A stretch of 6,175 nt of DNA, from positions 1-6,175 of the forward strand of contig CAKOHQ010000055.1 of assembly GCA_934085875.1 (NCBI GenBank), given 5' to 3'. The stretch is from an uncultured Bacilli bacterium. Lineage in GTDB: Bacteria > Bacillota_I > Bacilli_A > RF39 > UBA660. Below, in pieces: positions 1-5,432 of this stretch; the first letter of the stretch is position 1, and each line of letters starts with the position of its first letter. The notes under the pieces were generated by a model. That model was not told the origin of the DNA. It saw only the letters and a list, made by a program, of their open reading frames with translations, and did no database searches. The position numbers and the translations under genes were made by a program.

Positions 1-75
1 TGATACTAGCCAAAATTTACTCAAATTCTTTTTACTTAGTTTTCAAAGATCATTTCGCACTTCTTCGTTAAGTGC
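1..75 (-). other. 5' leader of an rRNA operon (partial, runs off the left edge)
   Basis: Read on the minus strand, the transcript predicted from the promoter at 82-110 would begin near 75. It opens with a small hairpin (GCACTT, 7-base loop, AAGTGC; 57-75) and then carries TGATCTTTGAAAACT (38-52). That string matches the boxA-like element found just upstream of 16S and 23S rRNA in Bacillota and Mollicutes, where it loads Nus-factor antitermination complexes. No rRNA body sequence is inside the window, so the 16S start must lie beyond base 1. The element can also precede 23S, but the strong promoter directly upstream favours the start of an operon. The assignment rests on motif recognition, not alignment. 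Confidence 0.72.
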
Positions 76-81
76 ATAAGT

Positions 82-110
82 ACTATATCAAATTAAAAAT
101 TTTGTGTCAA
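82..110 (-). promoter_or_regulatory. strong sigma-A promoter of the rRNA operon
   Basis: On the minus strand there is a perfect -35 TTGACA (105-110), a 17-base spacer and -10 TATAGT (82-87). The bases upstream of the -35 (about 111-135) are A/T tracts resembling an UP element. The likely first base is G at 75, seven bases past the -10, which would suit GTP-sensitive initiation known for Bacillota rRNA promoters; that part is inference. Confidence 0.8.
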
Positions 111-183
111 TAGTTTTTTTACAATTTTTTAAATTTGATAATTTTGATGTACTTTTTCGCAAGTACATGTTCAATATTACACC

Positions 184-222
184 AAAAAAAAACGAAAATC
201 AAGTCTTTTTTGTTAATTTTCG
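184..222 (-). terminator. rho-independent terminator of the Ntdp gene
   Basis: On the minus strand CGAAAAT (216-222) pairs with ATTTTCG (193-199) across a 16-base loop and is followed by nine Ts (184-192). The 5' arm covers the last codons and the TAA stop lies in the loop. The stem is A/T-rich and the loop long, so efficiency is uncertain, but the T tract is clear. Confidence 0.6.
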
Positions 223-788
223 CATTTTTTTTCAATTTCTTTCAATTGACTCTTTAATTTTCTTAATTTTAAGAACTTTTCATAGTACATATCTATTACT
301 TCTTTGTCAAAAGGACTTTCTCCTTTTCTTTCCATATCAATTAAATTCGATAATTCATATTTTAATATTTTATCAATTTCTTTTGGATAATGCATTAATT
401 TGCTATGATACTTATATTCATTTTTGTCTAATATTTTAAATGAACGATCTGGAAATACTCTTAAGTCTAAATCGTAGTCTATATATTTTATTATATTTTC
501 ATCAATTATAAATGGAGATGCTATATTACAATAATAAAATAATCCATATTTTTTTAATTGTGCTAATACGTTAAACCATCTTTTTTTATAAAAGAATATT
601 ATTGCTGTTTCTTTAGTTCTATGAGACTTTCCATCACTTTCTGTAAGATTTGTTCTGTAGTTTCCACAAACAATATAATCATCTGTTATATCAAGTATCA
701 TTGCTCCATCACAAATTCTATCTATCTTACCATTATGTTTATAACAATGTATTTCGTAGACGTCTCCTATTTTTATTTCTTTTTTCAT
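213..788 (-). CDS. ntdp: DUF402 nucleoside tri-/diphosphate phosphatase (Ntdp/YgaC family)
   Basis: The 191-residue product matches the Ntdp (UPF0374, DUF402) family, metal-dependent cytoplasmic phosphatases that remove phosphate from nucleoside tri- and diphosphates; Bacillus YgaC and Staphylococcus Ntdp are relatives. Family blocks appear in order: YKHNGKIDR (16-24), TESDGK (49-54), KETAI (59-63), RWFNVL (70-75), YYCNIASPF (85-93), YIDYDLDLRVFPD (102-114), LDKNEYKYHS (120-129) and YP (134-135). Asn88, the Asp cluster 104/106/108, Asp121 and Glu124 are the expected metal ligands. Relatives are about 175-180 residues, so the basic helical tail after about 175 is a modest extension. The ATG follows AGAGG by 7 bases, and a promoter sits just upstream. 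It appears monocistronic, read toward the rRNA operon. Fold assignment is firm; the exact substrate is not visible. Confidence 0.93.
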   Translation of the reverse strand: MKKEIKIGDVYEIHCYKHNGKIDRICDGAMILDITDDYIVCGNYRTNLTESDGKSHRTKETAIIFFYKKRWFNVLAQLKKYGLFYYCNIASPFIIDENIIKYIDYDLDLRVFPDRSFKILDKNEYKYHSKLMHYPKEIDKILKYELSNLIDMERKGESPFDKEVIDMYYEKFLKLRKLKSQLKEIEKKCEN

Positions 789-812
789 TTAATTTCCTCT
801 TCACTTGAGGTT

Positions 813-841
813 ATTATACACTATTTTTTTTAAAAAGACAA
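813..841 (-). promoter_or_regulatory. promoter of the Ntdp gene
   Basis: On the minus strand -35 TTGTCT (836-841) and -10 TATAAT (813-818) are separated by 17 bases. The predicted start near 806 gives an untranslated leader of about 17 bases. The -35 lies inside the 3' arm of the upstream tpiA terminator. Confidence 0.65.
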
Positions 842-855
842 AAATTAATTTGTCT
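832..855 (-). terminator. terminator of the pgk-tpiA operon
   Basis: On the minus strand AGACAAA (849-855) pairs with TTTGTCT (836-842) around a TTAATT loop, then four Ts follow (832-835). The 5' arm begins inside the TAG stop of tpiA. The T run is short, so some read-through into the Ntdp gene is possible. Confidence 0.6.
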
Positions 856-1525
856 AACTATTTGTTATTTTGTAAATTTTATCTAAGTTATTGATATCTA
901 ATGCATCTCTAGATAAAATTAATCCGTCTATTTCTTTTATATTTTTAAGTTGTTCTATATTATTTATATTTACACCACCACCATATATTAAGTGTATTTC
1001 TTTATTATACTTTTCTTTGATATATGATGTGATGTAATTTATATTATTTTTTATTTCTTCAATATTTATTTCATTACTTCCAATGTTCTTTACTGGTTCA
1101 TATATTATATGTATTTTTTCAAAGTTTACATTATTTAAATATAAATCTATTTGTTCGTTTAATTCATTAACGTTATTTTTTTCACCTATACAATATAGTG
1201 GAATGATGTCATATTTTTTACAATTATTTAATTTGTTAATTAATGATTCATTCGTTTCTTTATTATGTATTCTTCTTTCACTATGTCCTACTAAACAATA
1301 TTTTACATTTAATGATTTTAATGATTTTCCATTAATCTCACCAGTTCTATTATTTTCTTCAAATTCACTTATGTCCTGTGAGCCTAATATATATTTGCCT
1401 TTATTAAAAAATGGTAAGAAGCATGTACTTGGTAAAACTATTACATTATATTTTCTTAATTTTTTTTCATATTTTATTATTTCTTCTTTTGTTAAATTTG
1501 CTTTATGATTATAAATTAACTGCAT
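854..1525 (-). CDS. tpiA: triosephosphate isomerase, divergent and short
   Basis: Triosephosphate isomerase interconverts dihydroxyacetone phosphate and glyceraldehyde-3-phosphate in cytoplasmic glycolysis. Numbering from the chosen ATG (223 residues, against about 250 usually), the catalytic set is present: Asn6/Lys8 in NHKAN, TGEI near 62, His81 in VGHSERR, CIGE near 112-115, and Glu143 in YEPV. The phosphate-gripping loops are unusual. Loop 6 reads PVKNIGSN where PVWAIGTG is normal, loop 7 reads YGGGVN instead of YGGSV, and the VGGAS loop is replaced by LSRDAL. The start at 1525 is preferred over an in-frame ATG at 1543 because GGAGG lies 6 bases before it and the product then begins MQLIYNHK, as the family does. 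One base separates it from pgk, so coupled translation is likely. Family membership is clear; full activity is less so. Confidence 0.88.
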   Translation of the reverse strand: MQLIYNHKANLTKEEIIKYEKKLRKYNVIVLPSTCFLPFFNKGKYILGSQDISEFEENNRTGEINGKSLKSLNVKYCLVGHSERRIHNKETNESLINKLNNCKKYDIIPLYCIGEKNNVNELNEQIDLYLNNVNFEKIHIIYEPVKNIGSNEINIEEIKNNINYITSYIKEKYNKEIHLIYGGGVNINNIEQLKNIKEIDGLILSRDALDINNLDKIYKITNS

Positions 1526-1526
1526 T

Positions 1527-2684
1527 TTAATCCTCCAGTGCAATAAGCTTCTTTTCTATTATATATTCTAGTGTTGCACCTCCACCTGTTGATTTATAGT
1601 AAAATGAATCTTCATATCCTAATTTGTTTGTTGCAGAAACTGCATCTCCACCACCAACAAAAACTTTTTTGTTGCTATCTTTTAATATTTCAAATAATTT
1701 TTTCGTTCCGTATTCATATTCTTTATTTTCATATAGTCCAACTGTTCCATTTATAAATATTGTATTAGAATTATCTATTATATCTTTATACAAGTTAAGT
1801 GATTCTTCTCCAATATCATAGATTGTGTCTTCATTTGTTAAATCATTTATTTTTCTATATTCTTTCTTATTGTTATTATCGACATAAAAATCGGTTGGGA
1901 ATATTATTTTATTATCGTATTTATTCAATATTTCTTTTATTTCATTTATAAAGTCTGGATTGCATAAAGATTTACCAACATTTATACCTTTTGCTAACAA
2001 GAATGTATTTGCTATTCCTCCACCTACTATTAATTTATCACAATTTTTTAACATTTCTTCTATAAGTTTTAATTTATCATCCACTTTTGCTCCACCCATT
2101 ATAACAGTAAATGGTCTTTCTGGATAAGTTGTTAGTTCTTTTAATTTTGTTAATTCTTCATTAATTAATATTCCATAATATGAATCAATATATTTTGATA
2201 TTCCATAATTTGATGCATGTCTTCTGTGTGTTGTTCCAAAAGCATCATTTACAAACACATCTCCTAAATTAGCCCAATATTTGCTTAAATCTAAATCACA
2301 AGAACTTTCTAATTTATTTGGAAAATCTAAATATCTTGTATTTTCAACTAATAATATTTCTTTTTCTTTTAAATTGTTAGATAGTGTTTCTAATTCTTCT
2401 CCGTAAGGTTCTTTTGAAAAATATACATTAGCATTAACTAATTCTTTTAATCTTAAATATACTGGATATAATGTATTTTTTTGTTTATCTTCTTCACTTT
2501 TTACTTTTCCTAAATGACTAAATATTATTATTTTATTATTTTTATTTAATAAGTAATTTATTGTTTCTAAACTTTTTATTATTTTTGTATCATCTATTAT
2601 TTTATTATCTTTTATTGAAACATTAAAATCGCATCTTAATAATACTTTTTTATTTGATATATTATAATCTTTTATATATTTCAT
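1527..2684 (-). CDS. pgk: phosphoglycerate kinase
   Basis: Phosphoglycerate kinase transfers phosphate from 1,3-bisphosphoglycerate to ADP, the first ATP-yielding step of glycolysis. The 385-residue product is close to the usual 390-400. Visible blocks: LLRCDFNV (15-22), DDTKI (31-35), SHLGK (56-60), ENTRY (114-118), DVFVNDAFGTTHRRHAS (142-158), GGAKVDDK (197-204), NGTVGLYE (312-319), GGGDA (344-348) and STGGGAT (365-371). These cover the N-domain substrate patch, the C-domain nucleotide site and the hinge. Two normally conserved arginines of the substrate patch are lysine: DDTRI reads DDTKI (Lys34), and SHLGRP reads SHLGKV (Lys60). The NGPMG proline is Thr314. It is first in an operon with tpiA, whose ribosome site lies in its last codons. 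Its own SD is weak (GGTGAT, 11 bases away). Confidence 0.95.
   Translation of the reverse strand: MKYIKDYNISNKKVLLRCDFNVSIKDNKIIDDTKIIKSLETINYLLNKNNKIIIFSHLGKVKSEEDKQKNTLYPVYLRLKELVNANVYFSKEPYGEELETLSNNLKEKEILLVENTRYLDFPNKLESSCDLDLSKYWANLGDVFVNDAFGTTHRRHASNYGISKYIDSYYGILINEELTKLKELTTYPERPFTVIMGGAKVDDKLKLIEEMLKNCDKLIVGGGIANTFLLAKGINVGKSLCNPDFINEIKEILNKYDNKIIFPTDFYVDNNNKKEYRKINDLTNEDTIYDIGEESLNLYKDIIDNSNTIFINGTVGLYENKEYEYGTKKLFEILKDSNKKVFVGGGDAVSATNKLGYEDSFYYKSTGGGATLEYIIEKKLIALED
1532..1536 (-). promoter_or_regulatory. ribosome binding site that fixes the tpiA start
   Basis: GGAGG on the minus strand lies 6 bases before the ATG at 1525 and inside the last codons of pgk (Leu-Glu-Asp-stop). The competing ATG at 1543 has only a weak purine stretch upstream. 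The arrangement suggests that ribosomes finishing pgk re-initiate on tpiA. Confidence 0.85.
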
Positions 2685-2704
2685 TTTTTATTATCACCAT
2701 ATTC

Positions 2705-2733
2705 ATTATAAAATAATAAAAAAAGAAATACAA
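2705..2733 (-). promoter_or_regulatory. promoter of the pgk-tpiA operon
   Basis: On the minus strand -35 TTGTAT (2728-2733) and -10 TATAAT (2705-2710) are 17 bases apart. The predicted start near 2698 leaves only about 14 bases before the pgk ATG, which agrees with the weak ribosome site. The -35 overlaps the 3' arm of the preceding terminator. Confidence 0.68.
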
Positions 2734-2745
2734 GTTAATGTATTC
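2718..2745 (-). terminator. terminator of the glucosaminidase-like gene
   Basis: On the minus strand GAATACA (2739-2745) pairs with TGTATTT (2728-2734, one G-T pair at the base) around a TTAACT loop of 4 shared and flanking bases at 2735-2738 and their neighbours. A single C and then seven Ts (2718-2724) follow. It begins immediately after the TAG stop at 2746-2748. Confidence 0.62.
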
Positions 2746-3669
2746 CTAATAATTTAATATATCATCTATAGATATGTTTTTATCATATGTACTATATTTT
2801 GTTTTAGCAGTATTAACTAAGTTAATCCAATGTGGACTTGCTATACGATTTCCGTATTCATTTGTTGTAGGACAATAAACTCTACCTATAGAAGCAGGTG
2901 TTGTTAATCCTTTACCAAAGTAATTTTTTGATAACATTTTAACATAACTTAATATACCTAATTCTATATTATCATGTCTAATTAATCCACTGTTTGACAT
3001 ACCACCATATACGTTATTTTTACCTAACATATATTTAACAGTATAATATCCACTTTCTGCTGCACCAATTGATAGTGCTATATCAGTATCTACGTTTTGA
3101 TATATATTTGAAAAATATATTATTAATTTTTCTACATAATCACTATTTCCAGAATATGATTCTATTTTTCTTGTTCTTTCTTTTCTATTTGTTTCTACTA
3201 ATTCGTAGAAGTATTCGACTATACCATATTCTTTAGTAGGATATGTAATTAATTCTCCATTTTTATTCTTTAGTGAGGCAATATTAGTTTCATTAATATT
3301 TTCTATACCTTCACTTCTTTTTATTATATCTTCTTTTATAAAATCATAATTATAACCAAACATTGTAGAGAAAAATATAAGTTCTTTTTCGTTTTGTGAT
3401 ATATAGTAATTAATATCTTTTTCTATAATTCTTGGATTATCATATAATTTTATATCTGTTTCCCCTATTGTTATTCTTTTGAATTCTAATAAAGTTTCAT
3501 CTAATTGTGGCCTCAGGGGCACAACATCTTCAGTTTGTTCACCTGATACAATTAAAGTACCTTCATTTTGTGCATTAACTTTAGTAATTGTTAATACAAA
3601 AATTATTAAAAGTATAAAACAACATATAATGTGTTTTAAAGCTTTATTAGAAACAGTTTTTTGTTTCAT
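2746..3669 (-). CDS. secreted glucosaminidase/lysozyme-like peptidoglycan hydrolase
   Basis: The 307-residue product begins with a basic stretch and a hydrophobic helix (about 13-29), followed by KVNA-Q, a plausible signal-peptidase I site after Ala33; otherwise the helix would serve as an N-terminal anchor. Residues 34-190 form a polar region of no family I recognise. The C-terminal 190-295 resembles a GH73 glucosaminidase / lysozyme-like fold: IALSIGAAESGY (197-208) with Glu205 as candidate acid, KNNVYGG (217-223), an ELGILSYVKML helix, then NYFGKGL and a conserved-looking GRVYCP...SPHW segment. These enzymes cut peptidoglycan glycan strands outside the membrane during growth or separation. 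GGGGAGGAG ends 6 bases before the ATG. It has its own promoter and terminator, and lies next to a LysM protein gene. The domain call is from motifs only; catalytic activity is inferred. Confidence 0.75.
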   Translation of the reverse strand: MKQKTVSNKALKHIICCFILLIIFVLTITKVNAQNEGTLIVSGEQTEDVVPLRPQLDETLLEFKRITIGETDIKLYDNPRIIEKDINYYISQNEKELIFFSTMFGYNYDFIKEDIIKRSEGIENINETNIASLKNKNGELITYPTKEYGIVEYFYELVETNRKERTRKIESYSGNSDYVEKLIIYFSNIYQNVDTDIALSIGAAESGYYTVKYMLGKNNVYGGMSNSGLIRHDNIELGILSYVKMLSKNYFGKGLTTPASIGRVYCPTTNEYGNRIASPHWINLVNTAKTKYSTYDKNISIDDILNY

Positions 3670-3699
3670 TTTGTTCTCCTCCCCAGTCGAACAGTCAAT

Positions 3700-3728
3700 A
3701 TATTACCATAATTATTATGGGATGTCAA
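3700..3728 (-). promoter_or_regulatory. promoter of the glucosaminidase-like gene
   Basis: On the minus strand a perfect -35 TTGACA (3723-3728), a 17-base spacer and -10 TAATAT (3700-3705). The predicted start near 3693 gives a leader of about 24 bases carrying the strong SD. The spacer is almost filled by a perfect palindrome (3706-3720). Confidence 0.75.
3706..3720. promoter_or_regulatory. 15-base palindrome in the promoter spacer, candidate operator
   Basis: CCATAAT-T-ATTATGG is a perfect inverted repeat with 7-base arms, lying exactly between -35 and -10 of the glucosaminidase-like gene. A dimeric regulator bound there would block or remodel the promoter. A looser repeat, TACCA-AAAAA-TGGTA (3740-3754), is centred 34 bases upstream, about three helical turns. 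No regulator gene is visible in the window. Confidence 0.45.
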
Positions 3729-3753
3729 ATTTGTGTCTATACCAAAAAATGGT

Positions 3754-3781
3754 AAAAAAAAAGCAATCTTTTGTCGATTAC
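3754..3781 (-). terminator. terminator of the LysM protein gene
   Basis: On the minus strand GTAATC (3776-3781) pairs with GATTGC (3763-3768, one T-G pair) around the loop GACAAAA, followed by nine Ts (3754-3762). It starts directly after the TAA stop at 3782-3784. Confidence 0.75.
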
Positions 3782-5095
3782 TTATATTTTATAGTTATAA
3801 TCTGTTGGAATTTCTAATTTAATTCCAGTAAATAAGCTAGTGTCAGATGCTAATTCTTTTATAGTATCAAAGTCATTTGATATACCATTTGAAACTAAAT
3901 ATTTATCAATTGCATCTTTGTTGAAATAGTATATTGCTTCCCAATTGTCTTTACTTGGATATACTTTTTCAGCTATATTCATTAGTGATTCACCATCAGA
4001 TAGTACATATGAAACAGATTCTATATCTTCAGTTTTCTTTTCAGTTGTTGCTTCAGGAGCTGTTTCTTCAACTTTAGTTTCTTCTTTTACTTCTTCAGTT
4101 TTAACTGGTTCCTCAATTTTTGGTTCTTCTTCTACTTTAACTGGTTCTTCTTTAGGAATTTCAGTTTCTTCATCTTCTAAGAATACCATTTCATCTTTCA
4201 TTTCTTTTGGTTCTTCAGTAGTAATTTCAGGTTTTACTTCTTCTTCAGTTTTAGTTTCTTCTACTACATTTTCTTTTTCATCAAAAATATTTTCTTCTTT
4301 TACTTCACAAGTTCCATGTGATAATTCTAATTCACATAATAAATCTTTTAAGTCTGTATAAGCTTTTTCAACATCTAACTTAATAGAATTAGGGAATGCT
4401 TCAATAACTTCATTCTTTCTCTTATTAAATTTATCTATTTCAATTTCTCTGTTATTAATTTTCTTTTGACAGAATTCAATATTTTCTCTTATTGGTAAAT
4501 CTAATTTTTCAATAGCGCTATTAAATTCTTTAGTAATTTTCTTTAAATCACTTTCAATTTCTTTTTTATTATAATTAGGAACATTGAAATCAAAATCACT
4601 ATTTTTTGCAGTTAAATACTCTTTTTCTATTAATAATGGAGTATTATCACTTATTAATCCATTTAAAATATCATTTAGATCATTTAATCTAACATTGTTA
4701 TTTTCTATTTCGTTTTGACATTCAATAACTCTAGATGGATTATTTGTTTCAAAAATTTCTTTCTTTAATTCTTCTAATTTATTTTCAATTTCAGTAATTT
4801 TTTCTTGGAATTCATTTATTCTAGCTTCATTATTACTTATTTCAGTTTCTAATTCGCTAATTCTTCCATTTTCTCCATCCATATTTGTTAAAAGATTTTT
4901 ATATTTATGAATTTTTTCAACATAACTTTCATCTATATCTTCATCTTTTAATATATTCATCATTTCTTCATTTTGTTCTTTTATTTCATTTGCATATTTT
5001 TCAATTTCTTTATCACATTTTTTTATTTGATTAAGAGCAAGTAGATTTTCTAATGCTTCTTTTTCTTTTATTTCTCCAAATAGTAATTCATTCAT
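3782..5095 (-). CDS. coiled-coil protein with acidic linker and C-terminal LysM domain
   Basis: I do not recognise this 437-residue protein as a named family. Three parts are visible. Residues 1-260 are almost entirely charged helix with heptad-like spacing, broken near 118-122 and 165-178, so probably coiled coil. Residues 264-359 are a Glu/Pro/Lys/Thr-rich, very acidic linker with repeats such as EEPVK (twice, 12 residues apart). Residues 361-430 look like a LysM domain: SYVLSDGESLMNIAEKVYPS, then NWEAIYYFNKD and a final LFTGIKLEIP. LysM domains bind N-acetylglucosamine polymers, yet there is no signal peptide or membrane helix. The plan recalls SpoVID, the mother-cell spore-coat protein with acidic middle and C-terminal LysM, though the N-terminus is unlike SpoVID. 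The ATG lies 11 bases after AGAGAGG, a long spacing, but no better start is near. It diverges from a CotF-type pair. Confidence 0.85.
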   Translation of the reverse strand: MNELLFGEIKEKEALENLLALNQIKKCDKEIEKYANEIKEQNEEMMNILKDEDIDESYVEKIHKYKNLLTNMDGENGRISELETEISNNEARINEFQEKITEIENKLEELKKEIFETNNPSRVIECQNEIENNNVRLNDLNDILNGLISDNTPLLIEKEYLTAKNSDFDFNVPNYNKKEIESDLKKITKEFNSAIEKLDLPIRENIEFCQKKINNREIEIDKFNKRKNEVIEAFPNSIKLDVEKAYTDLKDLLCELELSHGTCEVKEENIFDEKENVVEETKTEEEVKPEITTEEPKEMKDEMVFLEDEETEIPKEEPVKVEEEPKIEEPVKTEEVKEETKVEETAPEATTEKKTEDIESVSYVLSDGESLMNIAEKVYPSKDNWEAIYYFNKDAIDKYLVSNGISNDFDTIKELASDTSLFTGIKLEIPTDYNYKI

Positions 5096-5124
5096 ATTTA
5101 TTAATTCCTCTCTATTCTAAGTGT

Positions 5125-5152
5125 ATTATATCATATTTTTTTTATAATTCAA
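5125..5152 (-). promoter_or_regulatory. promoter of the LysM protein gene (extended -10)
   Basis: On the minus strand -10 TATAAT (5125-5130) is preceded directly by TGA, an extended -10, with -35 TTGAAT (5147-5152) 16 bases upstream. Predicted start is near 5118, giving a leader of about 22 bases. No equally good promoter was found for the divergent + strand pair. A + strand TATAAT at 5143-5148 overlaps this -35 but has no matching -35 of its own. Confidence 0.65.
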
Positions 5153-5192
5153 CAAATTTCTCATTCTTTTTAAAAAAATGTATAAGTTTCTT

Positions 5193-5210
5193 TTTATTAT
5201 TCATAATAAA
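5193..5210. repeat. 18-base inverted repeat just before the coat-pair ribosome site
   Basis: TTTATTAT-TC-ATAATAAA is a perfect inverted repeat with 8-base arms, ending 3 bases before GGAGGG (5214-5219). In RNA it could fold as 7 pairs with a TTCA loop beside the ribosome site; in DNA it could be an operator. In such AT-rich sequence chance is a real alternative. Confidence 0.4.
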
Positions 5211-5224
5211 TTTGGAGGGATTAT

Positions 5225-5422
5225 ATGAAAAGTGTACCAAATATTATTAGTACTAAAGATTTATCTTATATAGAAGATATGTTGAATTGGAATTATGTTT
5301 TAATTAAAAAAATTAATAACTATATTAATGAAGTAAAGGATACTGATGTTAAGAAGTTGTTAGAAAAATGTAGTAAAGATTTAAAGAAAAATTATAATGA
5401 TATTTTAAATACTTTAGAATAA
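5225..5422 (+). CDS. small helical protein, CotF-associated spore-coat-like
   Basis: The 65-residue product reads as two amphipathic helices: STKDLSYIEDMLNWNYVLIK (9-28) and a lysine-rich second helix (about 42-63) ending NDILNTL. The pattern, a short I-x-x-K-D-L-x-Y-I-E-D start, a first helix and a second ending in H/N-Y-x-x-x-L, resembles small proteins annotated as spore coat proteins in Bacillota, often encoded beside a Coat F protein. They are thought to be half of a ferritin-like helical bundle. There is no signal peptide or cysteine apart from Cys49. GGAGGG lies 5 bases before the ATG. The stop is 10 bases before the next ATG, so the two genes form an operon and probably a complex. The family call is by pattern memory and is less certain than for its neighbour. 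Confidence 0.78.
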   Translation: MKSVPNIISTKDLSYIEDMLNWNYVLIKKINNYINEVKDTDVKKLLEKCSKDLKKNYNDILNTLE

Positions 5423-5432
5423 GGAGGACATT

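Noticed and set aside
104..439. Open frame of 111 codons on the + strand
   Set aside because: It is Phe/Leu/Ile-rich, lies opposite the rRNA promoter and the Ntdp gene, and has no ribosome site; it is an antisense shadow.
796..810. CCTC / GAGG hairpin that could hide the Ntdp ribosome site
   Set aside because: The predicted transcript start near 806 leaves the CCTC arm outside the mRNA, and the stem has only four pairs.
1083..1508. Open frame of 141 codons on the + strand opposite tpiA
   Set aside because: It is a hydrophobic antisense shadow of a gene with clear TIM motifs.
1526..1543. Upstream ATG giving tpiA six extra residues (MHWRIK)
   Set aside because: It lacks a good ribosome site, overlaps pgk, and extends beyond the family's usual N-terminus; the ATG at 1525 has GGAGG at 6 bases.
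3615..3625. CC pair in the hydrophobic helix of the glucosaminidase-like protein as a lipobox
   Set aside because: The preceding residues (HII) do not fit the L-[AS]-[GA]-C pattern, and the cysteines lie at the start of the helix, not its end.
3945..4361. Ser/Thr-rich open frame of 138 codons on the + strand
   Set aside because: It is the complement of the Glu-rich linker of the LysM protein (GAA read as TTC/TCT/CTT) and has no domain or ribosome site.
5143..5148. TATAAT on the + strand as the -10 of the coat pair
   Set aside because: No acceptable -35 lies 16-18 bases upstream, and it falls in an A/T-rich run where the hexamer is expected by chance.
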